Notes: generated by a model not told the origin, from the sequence alone. Counted from the first letter of the stretch, positions 55,201 through 63,765 are shown. The stretch is 64,000 bases of DNA from Symbiodinium sp. CCMP2592 (GCA_905221615.1 CAJNDT010001213.1:999176-1063175), one strand, 5' to 3'. Numbers and translations: made by a program.

Positions 55201-58200
55201 GTGCCAATGTCTTCGCTTCGGCTTTCAGTGTTCCGACTCTGGCCTTGCGGCTCGGCGCACCGTCGCCTTCCACATCAATGATCACCTCATCGTCACCATC
55301 CAATGGAATTTCACCCACTCCTTTTCCTTCGTCGTCGTCCGGAGGGCGTCCGGCCTCGGACTCTGGTACTTCTTCTATAGGAGGTTCTTGGGGTTCAGGA
55401 TCAGGAGGTCGTTCGTGATCATCACCTTCTTCTTCTGCTTCAATCTCGCCCGGTGCAGCTTCAGCGGCAGCTGCAACGCTGACGTCAACATTGCCCGCTG
55501 TCAACGCACCCTTGAAGATTTCGGTGATCGCTTTGGCCTCCGGATCATCATGAACCAATGACTTGGAACTCCCGGCACGAACGTACGGGATGTCACCGTT
55601 CACGAACAGAGATATTCTCTTGCCCTGCGGGTTGATCATGAATGGTTCCCTTCCGGGAGGCCACACAAACCCGTAGTTGAAGTTCATACATCTCTTGCCT
55701 ATGGAAAGCACCGACGGTGTGTCGTCCAACACATAAGCGTTGATCGGTTCCTCGAACGACTCAGTCTGGAAATTCGACACGAGATCGGTATCGGTGATTC
55801 CATTGGCTGTCTGAAATGATATGGGCTCTGGAGTCACGAGTGTTTCGAGACTGTGCTTCTCGATCTTCTTCTGAGATATGAGGTCATGACCACACCCAGT
55901 GTCCATGAGAAACTTGATCTTCTTCTTGAGGATGACTGGTTGAACCATGCATTTGAATAAGCCTTGATTGATGATCCGTTTGCTGTGTGCAGCATCGAGT
56001 TCGCGCTCAACGATGGAATCCTCACCGTCGTAGAACGAAACTTCTTCCACTCGAGACGTTCCTGGGATTCGTACGAATGAAACTCGATCTCCGCATTGAT
56101 CATCATCGTCGTCAACCATGTCTCTCATGATCTGTGCCCTCAATCTCGCTTTGTGCTTGGCGAATTCCAAGCTCACGGCGCGATCCTCATCATTGATAAA
56201 CGCTTCCATGTCGACGTACTTCACCTTCCGCTCTTTGTCTTTCTTCGATCTTCTAGGACACGAAGAAATGAACTTCACGTCGTTGGCAAATGTCACATTG
56301 CGCTTTATCACTTTTCGGGTCGACGTAGTCGTTCCCGAGGATTCGTCATCTGTTGAACAATCCGAATCAGCGTCGCTGTCAACGGATGGACAATCTGACT
56401 CCTCCTCATCTTGTCTTGAAGATCGCTTCCATATAGCCGGAGCTGATGGATTCCACCTTCGACACAATCTGATGGCGGGTGCCGCAGGGAGTGCCTTGGC
56501 CTTGGCATTCGGCTTCGCTGGAGCTGCCTTCGCTTCGGATTTAGCTTTAGCTTTTGCCTTTGGTTCCGGAGCTGGGGTAGCTGCTGCCTCATGCTTGAAA
56601 GGACAATTCTCTCTTGAGCACGAGCCTGTGTTCTTGAACGAGTAGCATATCCTGTTTCCTCCTCCTCCAGATGGACTTGGAGTTCTCGTCCTCGGCGTGA
56701 AGGGTCGCTCTGGAGTCTTCTTCGAGTGACTGAATGGACACTTATCGCCATTTCGACACCCTGCATCTGTGAAATGGAACTTGCAGCGGATTTGCTTCTT
56801 GCTTTTGTCACCTCTGTTGTCCGCTGACTCACTCCTCGTCTTCTTCTTGGGCTTTGGCTTGGTCTTCGCATGACTCTTCGCTTTGCTTTGAGGTAGTACA
56901 GGTGTTGCTTTATCCGGTTTGGTCGGCGAAGCCTTGACCTTTGCGGAAGGAGCTGCGTTAGGCGTAGGTTTCTCGGGTACCTTGGCCGGTGCAGCAAGCA
57001 AATCCTTGCCCTCAAGCATCTGTCGCAAGCCAATTTGGGTCTGAGTGAGATTTGACTGTTCTCGTCTCCGCATGATAGTACGATCAATGATCTTCATCAG
57101 ATTGTCGTACGATCGATCTTCATGGTTGTAGGGTAAATGTTCGTAATGCATGCCCAAGTCCATCTTCATTGCGGGCGAATCTTTGATCTTGCTGTACAAG
57201 CAATCACGGAGAGCCGTTTTGGATGGAATATCTTCTGGTCTCATCCGTCCCAGAACTTCCAACCACGTTTGCTTGAACGTATGAAGCTTGTTGTCGCCTT
57301 GGTACTGGAGCTTCACCAAATACTCAAGAGTGATGATCATGTCAAGACGATCATGCGTTCGAAAACTTTCGTACATCATCGCGATGACTTGTCGTCCTTT
57401 GATGATCTTCACGTCAGGCCTGCTGATGTAATCGTTGGCCTTCCGGTTCACCTCGAGGTACAGGTCAGCTGATTTGTCACCACCGGCACGTAGCATTGCG
57501 ACCATGGCGATCCCCAATTTGACGTCTATGCTCTTGAACTTCTTGTGTCCTGAATCATTCAATGCTTCGACATCAGGGAATGGGTTGAACGCTGGTGCCA
57601 GCCATAACATCCAGTCCTCATGATGTGGGTCGGCTGATGCCCCTAAGACATTGGCCGTGCACACGGATCGCCAGTTGTTGAGATGAGTGAGAGTAGGCCA
57701 TGGAGGAACGGTCACTTTGTCGGCTTCCCTCCTGGAAATTCTCACCTCTGTGACTTCAGGATCCGCGTCTCCATCAGGATCGCGCGCATGCGAACCAGGA
57801 TCCGATTCAGGCTTGCCCCCTCCGCCTTTCTTCTTGTCATCATCATCATCAGGCGGATCTGGAGGATCATACCCCGTGCCGGTTCCTTCATCATGCTCGT
57901 CCTCTCCGTTCTCGTCGCCAGCTTCATCACCGTCATCGTCTCCATGGTTTTCCTGAATCGTTTCAGCGAATAATCTCCACTCATCACGATCAGCTCTGAG
58001 ACGTTGTTCGGCTTTCTGAGCCTTGAGTACTTCACTTCGCAGATCAGCAATCTTCTCCTCGTACTGTTCCGCGATCTCTTTCTCGATCTGACGCCTCCTT
58101 GCCTCATGGATAGAATCGTCATAGGCGACAGGGGGACCAACGAGGTCGTTGCCCTTCGTAGATGCGGTAACACCGTCGATGCCAACAGGTCTTGAGGAGC

Positions 58201-60037
58201 TGGCCGATGCTGTGGACTTCGATCCCAACATCCCGCGATCCCCCAAGAGTTCGCGTAGCTGTCGGTCACGCACGGCTGCCGCATCACTTTTCCCATGAAA
58301 TCCGCTTGGTATGCCGAACAAAGTGGCTGCACTAGGCGTGGAACGCGCAAGTGCTGGGCTGCTAATACCTGGCACGTAGTGCTCGGGCATTGCATCCGCC
58401 ACGATTGGCATTGAACTGCGGCCAGTGAAGAAGTTTCCACCGGTGAATGGAATTCCATCCATCACAAGGTTCTTGTCCTTGTCCGATTCCGAGAATGCGA
58501 ACTTCTCTTTGGCGACTGGACTAACTTGACTTGGGGACCGTATTTCAGGGGATCGTACCTCATCTCCTACGGAAAATGCAGGCATTACTTCCTTTCCTAC
58601 GTGCTCCCAGCCAGACTCAGTAGTCCTCGAAGACATGGGCATGCTCGAAGGTCGCGTCGCTCCTCCTTGATTGGAGTTTCGCGCTGCCTCCAATTCGCTG
58701 CGTGTCCTCGCTTGAAGATCTTCTTGTGCTTTGAGCGTTTTCCTGAGTTCACTCAGCTCGTCGTGCAAGGTAGGCAATGATCGCCTTGCATGATCTTCAT
58801 TATGATGAAGTCGATCCTCTGCTTCTTGCATCCTCTTCACAGCCATTTTGCGGTACTCTTCCTCTTCACCAAGACGTTCGCGAAGCCGAAATCGTTCTTG
58901 TTCAATGGCTGCGCTGTTTCCAGCTAGCCCTTGGATCTCGTTCACAGCCCGCAACTCCTGGTTCTTGACCAAGTGGAATCGTTCCTGCATTGCTTGTAAG
59001 GCTTGTTCCGAACTTGCTGTGTTTGACCGGAGGACCAAGTTCTCTCTGGCGTGTTCATGAAGTTCATGAGTCAGACGCTCATACTCACGTGCCATAAGCT
59101 CACCATCGCCTTGCGCTCTTGCCTCCAACTGCACAAAGTTGGTGGCTGCCTCCGTGCGAAACACGTGTAGCTGTTGAGCTAAATCCTCGGCAACGGCATG
59201 TGCTTGACGTTGTTGAGCAGAGTTCTGCTCATCCATGCGAAACAAAGCTGTTTCATAGTCTCGCTTCATCTCCTGATTGACATTGTTGATGTGCCTCATG
59301 GCTAAGCATGCATGGTCACGTTGTCGTTCCAATTCTTCAATGCGAATTCCAGATCCTTCATCTTCTTGTTGCATCTCCTTGATCTTGTCCATCAGGGTCT
59401 GGACGATTCCTTCGTATTCTTGCACCTGACTGCGATAGTACATCTGCTGTGCAAGGTTCGATGCTTCGAACTGTTGCGAAATCGTCAGTTCCTGGTAGGC
59501 ATTCGGACCGTCAGCTATTGCAGGCGTGGCCACGGATGACGCATCACCACGTGCAGGAATCGTATCCAGAGTCATGTCCAGATCGTCAGTATCGCGTGGT
59601 TGATTGGTAACCATCCGATTCCAAGTCATGGACTTGTCACGCCCACGAGTAGCCGAAGTCCTCGATCGTGCTGAAGAGCTTCTCGAAGATGATGGTCTTG
59701 ACTTCTTTTCCAAGGTCTTGACTCCTTTGTCCTTGGCCCTGGACGTAGTCCGAGGTGCCTGAAAACCAGACGCTTCGGCCCGTCGTTCTGAAGCCTTGCC
59801 CGTCCTCGAACCTGTGGATGTCGGACGCGAAGGCGTAGATGCTCTTGGTAGACTCTTTGCTTTCCCCTTGGGAACTGCCTTTGCAATGGCAAGCGCAGAA
59901 GATTGACCTTTGTCATCTTCCGTGGAGCTATCAACGGATTGCACCACTGTGTCGTCAGCTGTTGACTCACCAACGGCTGGCGCTGCCACATCGGCACCGA
60001 AAGTCATTGTCGTATCTTGGCTTGATCCTGAGTTCAT
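49274..60037 (-). CDS. Retrotransposon Gag-Pol polyprotein (3,587 aa) with C-terminal extension
   Basis: This is the structural and enzymatic polyprotein of the element. Residues 1-160 are basic and Ser-rich. About 195-470 is a long coiled coil (Gag). Two CCCH zinc fingers follow: C-x8-C-x5-C-x3-H at 1085-1104 and a C-x8-C-x4-C-x3-H variant at about 1131. The protease has D-T-G at 1379. Integrase has H1613, H1617, C1624, C1627 and a D1656, D1720, E1751 triad followed by RSNQ. Reverse transcriptase has KALYGHPDAG and YVDD at 2466-2469. RNase H has D2647, the STPEAE block, FYDDN and SADIHTK (D2780). Roughly 800 further residues are not accounted for by standard Copia domains. No frameshift or stop separates Gag from Pol. 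The start is the first ATG, 64 nt after the LTR. Confidence 0.95.
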   Translation of the reverse strand: MNSGSSQDTTMTFGADVAAPAVGESTADDTVVQSVDSSTEDDKGQSSALAIAKAVPKGKAKSLPRASTPSRPTSTGSRTGKASERRAEASGFQAPRTTSRAKDKGVKTLEKKSRPSSSRSSSARSRTSATRGRDKSMTWNRMVTNQPRDTDDLDMTLDTIPARGDASSVATPAIADGPNAYQELTISQQFEASNLAQQMYYRSQVQEYEGIVQTLMDKIKEMQQEDEGSGIRIEELERQRDHACLAMRHINNVNQEMKRDYETALFRMDEQNSAQQRQAHAVAEDLAQQLHVFRTEAATNFVQLEARAQGDGELMAREYERLTHELHEHARENLVLRSNTASSEQALQAMQERFHLVKNQELRAVNEIQGLAGNSAAIEQERFRLRERLGEEEEYRKMAVKRMQEAEDRLHHNEDHARRSLPTLHDELSELRKTLKAQEDLQARTRSELEAARNSNQGGATRPSSMPMSSRTTESGWEHVGKEVMPAFSVGDEVRSPEIRSPSQVSPVAKEKFAFSESDKDKNLVMDGIPFTGGNFFTGRSSMPIVADAMPEHYVPGISSPALARSTPSAATLFGIPSGFHGKSDAAAVRDRQLRELLGDRGMLGSKSTASASSSRPVGIDGVTASTKGNDLVGPPVAYDDSIHEARRRQIEKEIAEQYEEKIADLRSEVLKAQKAEQRLRADRDEWRLFAETIQENHGDDDGDEAGDENGEDEHDEGTGTGYDPPDPPDDDDDKKKGGGGKPESDPGSHARDPDGDADPEVTEVRISRREADKVTVPPWPTLTHLNNWRSVCTANVLGASADPHHEDWMLWLAPAFNPFPDVEALNDSGHKKFKSIDVKLGIAMVAMLRAGGDKSADLYLEVNRKANDYISRPDVKIIKGRQVIAMMYESFRTHDRLDMIITLEYLVKLQYQGDNKLHTFKQTWLEVLGRMRPEDIPSKTALRDCLYSKIKDSPAMKMDLGMHYEHLPYNHEDRSYDNLMKIIDRTIMRRREQSNLTQTQIGLRQMLEGKDLLAAPAKVPEKPTPNAAPSAKVKASPTKPDKATPVLPQSKAKSHAKTKPKPKKKTRSESADNRGDKSKKQIRCKFHFTDAGCRNGDKCPFSHSKKTPERPFTPRTRTPSPSGGGGNRICYSFKNTGSCSRENCPFKHEAAATPAPEPKAKAKAKSEAKAAPAKPNAKAKALPAAPAIRLCRRWNPSAPAIWKRSSRQDEEESDCPSVDSDADSDCSTDDESSGTTTSTRKVIKRNVTFANDVKFISSCPRRSKKDKERKVKYVDMEAFINDEDRAVSLEFAKHKARLRAQIMRDMVDDDDDQCGDRVSFVRIPGTSRVEEVSFYDGEDSIVERELDAAHSKRIINQGLFKCMVQPVILKKKIKFLMDTGCGHDLISQKKIEKHSLETLVTPEPISFQTANGITDTDLVSNFQTESFEEPINAYVLDDTPSVLSIGKRCMNFNYGFVWPPGREPFMINPQGKRISLFVNGDIPYVRAGSSKSLVHDDPEAKAITEIFKGALTAGNVDVSVAAAAEAAPGEIEAEEEGDDHERPPDPEPQEPPIEEVPESEAGRPPDDDEGKGVGEIPLDGDDEVIIDVEGDGAPSRKARVGTLKAEAKTLAHLCTHRYRNPYCESCIRAKMKHLRTQRGAFQRVIKHWGDLVTFDFLDMRKAAEAGIGLDDGAREVLVIRDIATKMIAAIPTASRSTDEVVMAIRRLMGRRKIHMAYSDEAPEFDSAMAQLKIVIDHSLPGKPSNNSLAERSNQEVINTVAASMLHAGLPAQYWSFALNCVMQNLNVEDVEGDGDSAWKRMTGKDFEGKAIPFGAKVFFKPTDTRPKTYGNKFDPKGIPGIFAGYIITAGQGWSKKYRVWDMKEFANANLSMDASVPRKLMRPYETEVIYFPEEITFPLKAEYERMNSTIEGLRDNVDLAGKEIKDVDDGDDGPPGGNGGDGDDDDPNGLLPPPDPGEDPDLQDIDPSDIETEPLGEVFKSAEHEAIDAIGDKRLEELDEELGLRAAPPPSEPKVTGKDRRSPREVGPTGRLIPEGDIEEPGEIIKILKEKKLAPEEIEHWSTGKKGDGIVYLTDDGEACKIDKRGVPYKIRSDGRRTLPTRRPIHSYSPEAWKKMSEAEKKAAYKKEKRDKARVAKKDRKKAVIGKKIVTKILDNMIFPKIVPCEEIDLQLNVPVDDDDGWSWAQSYVDQYTQEQFLADVVPAVPAHMVMDDNWIPSMPCTTSHRNVHREKNHAGGSCFNAMVTRPVTRKEMINNPKAMEAFMKEWKGLWDQEVFDFSTTREYDDVVAEAKKKGEKVHMARVHGLIYEKNYQLKEDDPARKFKGRGVLLGDQVKDQNMEAALFQDLGNSPATFDASRWADYYGCLPGNDVQMADAIQAYIQARLSGTPCWVELPDEAWHPSAKRHKFRRPVCRLIKALYGHPDAGTMWEQHCHTAVQKVGFKPIGDEWPSLYFHPQMKLLLVIYVDDLKMAGPKENLPKGWDMLRQELRLEEETPLGLTKFKTVPSPSPAEETKNHPARAPAQSGKSHRCTWCGHTMPVDKDGRLVPPPPIPKAPEEEEINEANRGALAPQAASILMKLLYAARICRFDLLRSINNLARKITKWTKKEDALLHHLMAYVHQSKHHMMIGWVGNSLEDSSIGLFADADYAGCGESLKSTSGAHLHIQGSHTRFPLAGLSKRQGCLSHSTPEAEIVAADFAMSRLGLPAITLWQQLGGQDPNFVFYDDNQTMIGVIRTGKNPTMRHLERTHGICIGWMHSIFQEGYVSLAYEVTAKMSADIHTKSFKDSVSWTHACQLINIFPPDLIGSQEIMDLMRPTHTQSTDEKGQQHYSFKSEVPCFPYTQTPILPQVLYRAGLSSKEGLQEHDSVDPILVVKFPRMLRGPPSALPPGRYLRSTWILREGQWHQMEDRAAILDTPGKFDRYVERAVFQYHPVRGHLRPAAIADVLAPPFLPPPEPPLGQSYVRALPAKWRAVVVTLARAIHGGYQGFTLHQGFCFNGQSKSQASQFGYDQWSSVYEDVWHDAAEQKREYQGYDGAIVPHVVNFAENKPKEGLVIQFLDHDGRLVHAYKNPYSRWKYRITIKDAPKAVTVWTLIGVDEENWWNEYAPGKDCIAQHAPDSHYDPGLQVNVLSMGREVDDAMCAYIFDVVEARKDNPNSVIFIGAGVLGKNSWLSRKIADNPERAKLRTDYPWGEVVQRIARRAASWGFQIIIEVPPRVLVQETKQYKGLQEDAMWKSIKIQGCTHGQRYTFRDPVSPGTAAELGYCKDEWEYIAANVALHPKSSDVCSSKHLHMTDSDAKDRSDKCELTSQISRRLLKALKFQATGDGRLVAMPSKAGGRKPDRMIVDLCGLGNGYAVPKSTKGCSRITCKELISSKADEDNLIGTMKDACRNDLRTPVLFVASLLRSGAGPGSIEGACVGGEKRSGGKYKVFRSVLKSLKRLLKKCAEFSDVYFSLDMPSSCSCWSWPELHALVSSGKVTKVKVGDHVGADGDGGGRRIMFSNMPEADRLMVRPDDCLDHDSKNSLSQLIDVSWRSIARNVRSLVRAHVSVSHVAHESEDIAWQQHQCVDADEGAIRQPQLRNN

Positions 60038-60079
60038 TGTGGTCGTAGTAGATCAAGTAGTCGTTGCTGTAGAAAGGCA

Positions 60080-60101
60080 GAGCCGCGTACGGCTGATAAC
60101 C
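60080..60101 (-). promoter_or_regulatory. Possible primer-binding site and hairpin
   Basis: The first internal bases after the 5' LTR read GGTTATCAGCC, which could pair with a tRNA 3' end lacking the terminal A match. This resembles, but does not equal, the usual Copia TGGTATCAG site. It runs into a perfect AGCCG-CGTA-CGGCT hairpin (60081-60094, plus-strand notation). The primer tRNA is not identified. Confidence 0.4.
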
Positions 60102-60533
60102 TGCGTGGGGGATTGATCTCGACTTGGTTGCTGCTCTCCCCACCAGAGCTGTAATGAATGTAGGTGTGGCTGGCTAGCACTCTCCACAGACTGGACCCTG
60201 TCTCTCCCTCTTACTTCCACACGTGCGATCCTATGCAGGCAGAACCGGCGGCCGTTCCTTTTGCACTCACTGCCGGCGGCGGTTCGTCTGTGCAACGGGA
60301 TAGCTCTGATTGCTCAGGATAGAAGACACATATAGCACTTAGCTATGGGCATTGACTTGAGCCAAACGTTGCGTTGGCGGTCACATAGAAAGGTAAAGAT
60401 GAGGGATGCGTAGCATGCCCCCTAGAGTCGAGGGACGCGTAGCGTGCCCCCTTCTCTTGCACTTTACACGGTCTTGCTCACAGCTCTTATAGTGACACCT
60501 TAGAACTTGACAAGGCATCGCAGTCCGTTCGCA
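60102..60533 (-). repeat. 5' LTR of the retrotransposon
   Basis: This is the upstream LTR in the direction of transcription. It contains a TATA-like CTATAAGAG at 60484-60492, two tandem covarying hairpins starting at 60403 and 60432, and TTTGGCTCAAG (minus strand) at 60356-60366. Confidence 0.95.
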
Positions 60534-60606
60534 GTAGATATATCTACTTGTAACCCTAGTAAGGGTACTTAAAACTCTACTTACTAAGTCCAATGATCCT
60601 CCAAGC
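60534..60606. repeat. Right part of the family C element split by the retrotransposon
   Basis: It includes ACTTACTAAGTCCAATGATC and CCTCCAAG, the expected right end of family C. Confidence 0.8.
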
Positions 60607-60813
60607 CAAGGTTCAAAGAGGCTTTGTAGAGTTTACAGGGACCTTCATGGTGAGATAACCTACCAAAACCTACCTTTGTGTAGCGTCCCTATAAGTTCCA
60701 TAGTAGGGCTTATCATAGGAACATACAAGAAAACTAGGCAGTAGTAGTCTAAAGCATCTTAACTAAACCATGTAATACTTACAATAACATTGCTATTAGT
60801 ATCATGATAATAG

Positions 60814-60890
60814 GTAGCCGGCCGTTCTGGCCATCGGGTTCTAAGAACCCGCGCGACCCAAGCTTCCAAATTTTGTGTCTGCGCTGGCTC
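60814..60890 (-). CDS. Candidate exon just upstream of the retrotransposon
   Basis: The frame includes RRHKIWKLGSRGFLEPDGQN. It is the last host exon before the inserted retrotransposon in transcription order, which places the element in an intron. Boundaries are approximate. Confidence 0.55.
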
Positions 60891-60955
60891 GCAGAAGCCA
60901 AGGGTTCGGAATGTCGGTGTCAAGGAGTAGAGTTCAACGCTTGGGTTTGAGGTGT

Positions 60956-61058
60956 GGGAGTTTCCAAAAATTTATTGTAGCTTATTTTAGGGGTCCTTAT
61001 ACTAAGGATCCTACTATCTAGGGTACTATATTGGGGTCCCCTATTTTCGGAAACTCCC
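60956..61058. repeat. Family A palindrome
   Basis: A 103-bp copy with well kept ends lies between the exons at 61.3 and 60.9 kb. Confidence 0.8.
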
Positions 61059-61302
61059 GTGTAGCTCAAGGGTTCCCAGATCGGTTCGGTGAGTAGAGAA
61101 AGTTTGGAAACCCTGAACTGCTCATGGACACGAGACATCAAACTCAAACCTCCAAGCGAAGCTCCAGACCCTGAGCAGGACCTTAAAACCAAAAAAATAC
61201 CTACTTACTGCATGCTATATAAACCCTAAACCCGAAAAAACCTAAAATCCCAAAACCCCAAAACTGTCCCAACCTCGCAATGTGAGCGGCAGAGGTTTCT
61301 AC

Positions 61303-61371
61303 CGTGACGCTTGGCTTCTGCGGAACTCCAGTCAGGGCGGATCAGTGAAAGTCTCGTCGAGCAGCCCCGGG
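61303..61371 (-). CDS. Candidate exon
   Basis: The frame reads RLSLIRPDWSSAEAKRH between a GCCAAG acceptor and a GTAGAAAC donor. Confidence 0.55.
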
Positions 61372-61717
61372 CTTGGCTTGGGCTTTAAGGATTTACGCTT
61401 TAGGGTTTAGGGGTTAGGGTTGAGGGGCTGATAGGTTGTAAGTAGTCTAAAAGCCTTGTATGATCAGGGCTTCAAAACCTTGCAGACGTGTCTTGTGAGA
61501 TCTCTACTTTTGTGGGGTTTTGGGTCTATGCTCTTGGGGTTTGGGGTTTACCTCCTGAACCCCAACTAGCCTGCCTTTTGTTAAGGAGCTATACATTAAA
61601 GTCAGAATGAGGAGACCGAAAAACAGGCTCTTCAGGTTTCAGGTCTAGGGCGTAAAGAGCGTTGACGGCCCACAAGGTTTGAGGTCTGGTAGGACTCCTG
61701 AACCGCTGCAGTACGTA

Positions 61718-61770
61718 CCGGGTTTAGGGTTTAGGGGTTTAGGGGTTTAGGGGTTTAGGGGTTTAGGGTC
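61718..61770. repeat. TTTAGGGG octamer array
   Basis: Five copies of the 8-bp variant TTTAGGGG rather than the 7-bp motif. Confidence 0.85.
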
Positions 61771-61881
61771 TAATTGGGAACCCCTAAGGCCCTCTAGGCG
61801 TTTAGGTTTTTGGATCTATGGTCCTTAGACGTGGAGGCTACTCTCGACGGGGCCTCACAGCATAGCAGAGTTTCGATGCAA

Positions 61882-61959
61882 TGTGCCTAGGGCTTCCCAG
61901 GTGCATTGCACTCGATGAAAACGCCTCTACGGAAACATGTCTCGTTCTGGTCACAGGAG
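61882..61959 (-). CDS. Candidate exon, Cys-containing
   Basis: The frame includes SCDQNETCFRRGVFIECNAP. The acceptor TTGCAG lies in a T/A-rich tract. The lower boundary is approximate because a TAG follows in frame. Confidence 0.5.
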
Positions 61960-62186
61960 CTGCAATTTTTTGCTAGGTGTCGATCTCAACCGTCGCCAAA
62001 ATGATTTATCATTCGGGCGCTTTATTAAACAATACGGGAAATTAAAAGGTTTCGGGTTTAGCGCTTGTCGTAAAAGATTTGGGCCGTAGGAGGATGTCGA
62101 GGCATAGGGTTCGAGGGATTTTGGCATAGGGCTTGGGCATCCATGTCTGTTTAGTACCTTGTCCTGGGAGGGATAAATTAGACACA

Positions 62187-62187
<1 letters not shown>

Positions 62188-62229
<42 letters not shown>

Positions 62230-62520
62230 TGCGACTATACTATATGATATCATATTCTATGATGTTATACTATATTATTCTATTTTGAAATACAATAGTT
62301 TATAAAATTATATTATACATAATTGTTATAAAATATTAGGGTATAGTACATCATATTAAAGCATATTGCCATGCCCATGTTTATGTATGTATATATCTGT
62401 GTACAGATGTGCATTGAGTATTCATGTGGTTGTGATATACATATACATATATATATATATACATACATACATACATACATACAAATATGTGTGGATATAT
62501 ATATATATATATACGTATAC
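62188..62520. repeat. AT-rich tract with (TA)n and (ATAC)n
   Basis: A (TA)n run lies at about 62190-62226, (ACAT/ATAC)n at 62448-62483 and another (TA)n at about 62498-62513. The sequence between is A/T-rich, with no exon-like island. Confidence 0.9.
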
Positions 62521-62677
62521 TAGCAGCGTATAGAATCCACCGGGGTCCTGCAAAACAGCTGGTTAAACACCTACCCTACAAGCACAGTCTACATAGAAGA
62601 AGAATGCATCTTAGAGCCTACACATGCTTCATTGCTGTAAGTTCCTTTCGCAAGAACGTTGGGGGTGATCCTTACAC

Positions 62678-62701
62678 CGGTACAGTTAAAAACCGCTAGT
62701 C
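62678..62701 (-). CDS. Candidate 24-nt microexon after a family F element
   Basis: The exon begins right after CCGAAG at the inner end of a family F palindrome and ends at a good GTGTAAGG donor. It continues the upstream microexon frame as GLAVFNCT. The intron between them (62702-62889) is almost entirely the repeat. Confidence 0.4.
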
Positions 62702-62891
62702 CTTCGGTTGATGATATGAATCCTGCATTACCCATAGTCAGGAATATACCATAATTCCCATAGTCTAGCGTCCTTGAGGTAATGCAGGATTTATATCATA
62801 ACCCTAAACCCTAAATCTTATTACACCCTAAACCCTATAGATCCCTTAAAAGGAACCCTTAAAGGTAATGCAGGATTTATATCATCAACCG
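62702..62891. repeat. Family F palindrome with inner duplication
   Basis: The GGTAATGCAGGATTTATATC arm occurs twice. The copy forms a 188-bp candidate intron (62702-62889). Confidence 0.65.
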
Positions 62892-62901
62892 TTCGTTGCA
62901 C
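62890..62901 (-). CDS. Candidate 12-nt microexon before a family F element
   Basis: An AG acceptor (CTTAG) and a GT donor at the end of a family F palindrome bound 12 nt. Read as GT-GCA-ACG-AAC-G it joins in phase to the exon at 62678-62701. It is too short to trust alone. Confidence 0.35.
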
Positions 62902-62982
62902 CTAAGACCTGAGACTTGAAGCCCAAATCCCTGAACCCAGCAGCCTTCACGCTGGCCTTGACCTCTAAAGCCCACACCAAAC

Positions 62983-63071
62983 GGGAGTTTCCGAAAATTA
63001 GGGGTACCGTATATCGAGGCCCTTACAATAAGGACCGTACTATTTAGGGTCCCCTATTTTCGGAAACTCCC
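62983..63071. repeat. Family A palindrome
   Basis: An 89-bp copy with a shortened centre and intact ends. Confidence 0.8.
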
Positions 63072-63273
63072 AAACATCATTGACATAAAACAACCTAAAC
63101 ACCACGCCCAAGCTCCAGAACGAAGACATATGCCCATGGGCACGGGAGGCCCTGACTGGTCGTGAGGTGTGGCAAGCTAGGCTTTTCGACGACTTCGACG
63201 TTGCAAGCCATGAACCGTAAGGAGCATCGACAGAAATTATGAATATTGAGCATCCCTCTACACTTCAGAAGAC

Positions 63274-63360
63274 TAGCAGATTCCGAGTGCAGGTTGCACG
63301 GGCTTAGTTGCACTGGAGGTCCCATTCTCCGGTTGTTCCGGTGGGATTTCGGTCGTGGGC
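63274..63360 (-). CDS. Candidate exon
   Basis: The frame includes EIPPEQPENGTSSATKPVQP, a low-complexity linker-like stretch. The acceptor TTTGAG precedes 63360 and a GTCTTC donor follows. A second possible coding patch lies at 63110-63200 but could not be bounded. Confidence 0.5.
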
Positions 63361-63765
63361 CTCAAAGCTCAATGAAACTTAGGACCCTGAACCGCCGCTG
63401 GATGCTGGTGCCCCCGTAGTACCCTCGTACCCATATAGCACCTTGCTGGAACCCTTCTAGTCACCGACTCTAGGGTTTAGGCTTTAGGGTGCCGGATTTT
63501 GCTTGAAGATCTAGAGACTTATGTTGCAGGGTGTATAAAACTTAGGATTAAGGTTCAGAGTCGTTCAACTTAGCATCTCCTGATGTATCAAGGCAAGCAC
63601 AAGCTGTGTAATGAGATAGATCTGGCGAGTTCACGTGCCTTCGCAGCCATTCCAGTCATTGCCAGAGTCAGAGTCACGGTCATAGCTAGAGTCAGAGTCA
63701 GAGTCAGAACCGTAGTCGTAGTTGTAGAAGTAAGAACAAGAAGCGAATTGAAAAACTCGCAAAAC

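Larger units (their letters stand above)
40975..60533 (-). mobile_element. Complete 19.6-kb Ty1/copia-type LTR retrotransposon
   Basis: Both LTRs are 432 bp, start TG and end CA, and look identical by eye. They are flanked by a perfect 5-bp target duplication GTAGA (40970-40974 and 60534-60538). Read on the minus strand the order is 5' LTR, 64-nt leader, ORF1 (Gag-Pol, 3,587 codons), 112-nt spacer, ORF2 (2,500 codons), about 250 nt, 3' LTR. Integrase precedes reverse transcriptase, the Copia order. Identical LTRs and two undamaged frames point to a very recent insertion. Typical Copia elements are several-fold shorter. It interrupts a family C palindrome. Confidence 0.95.
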
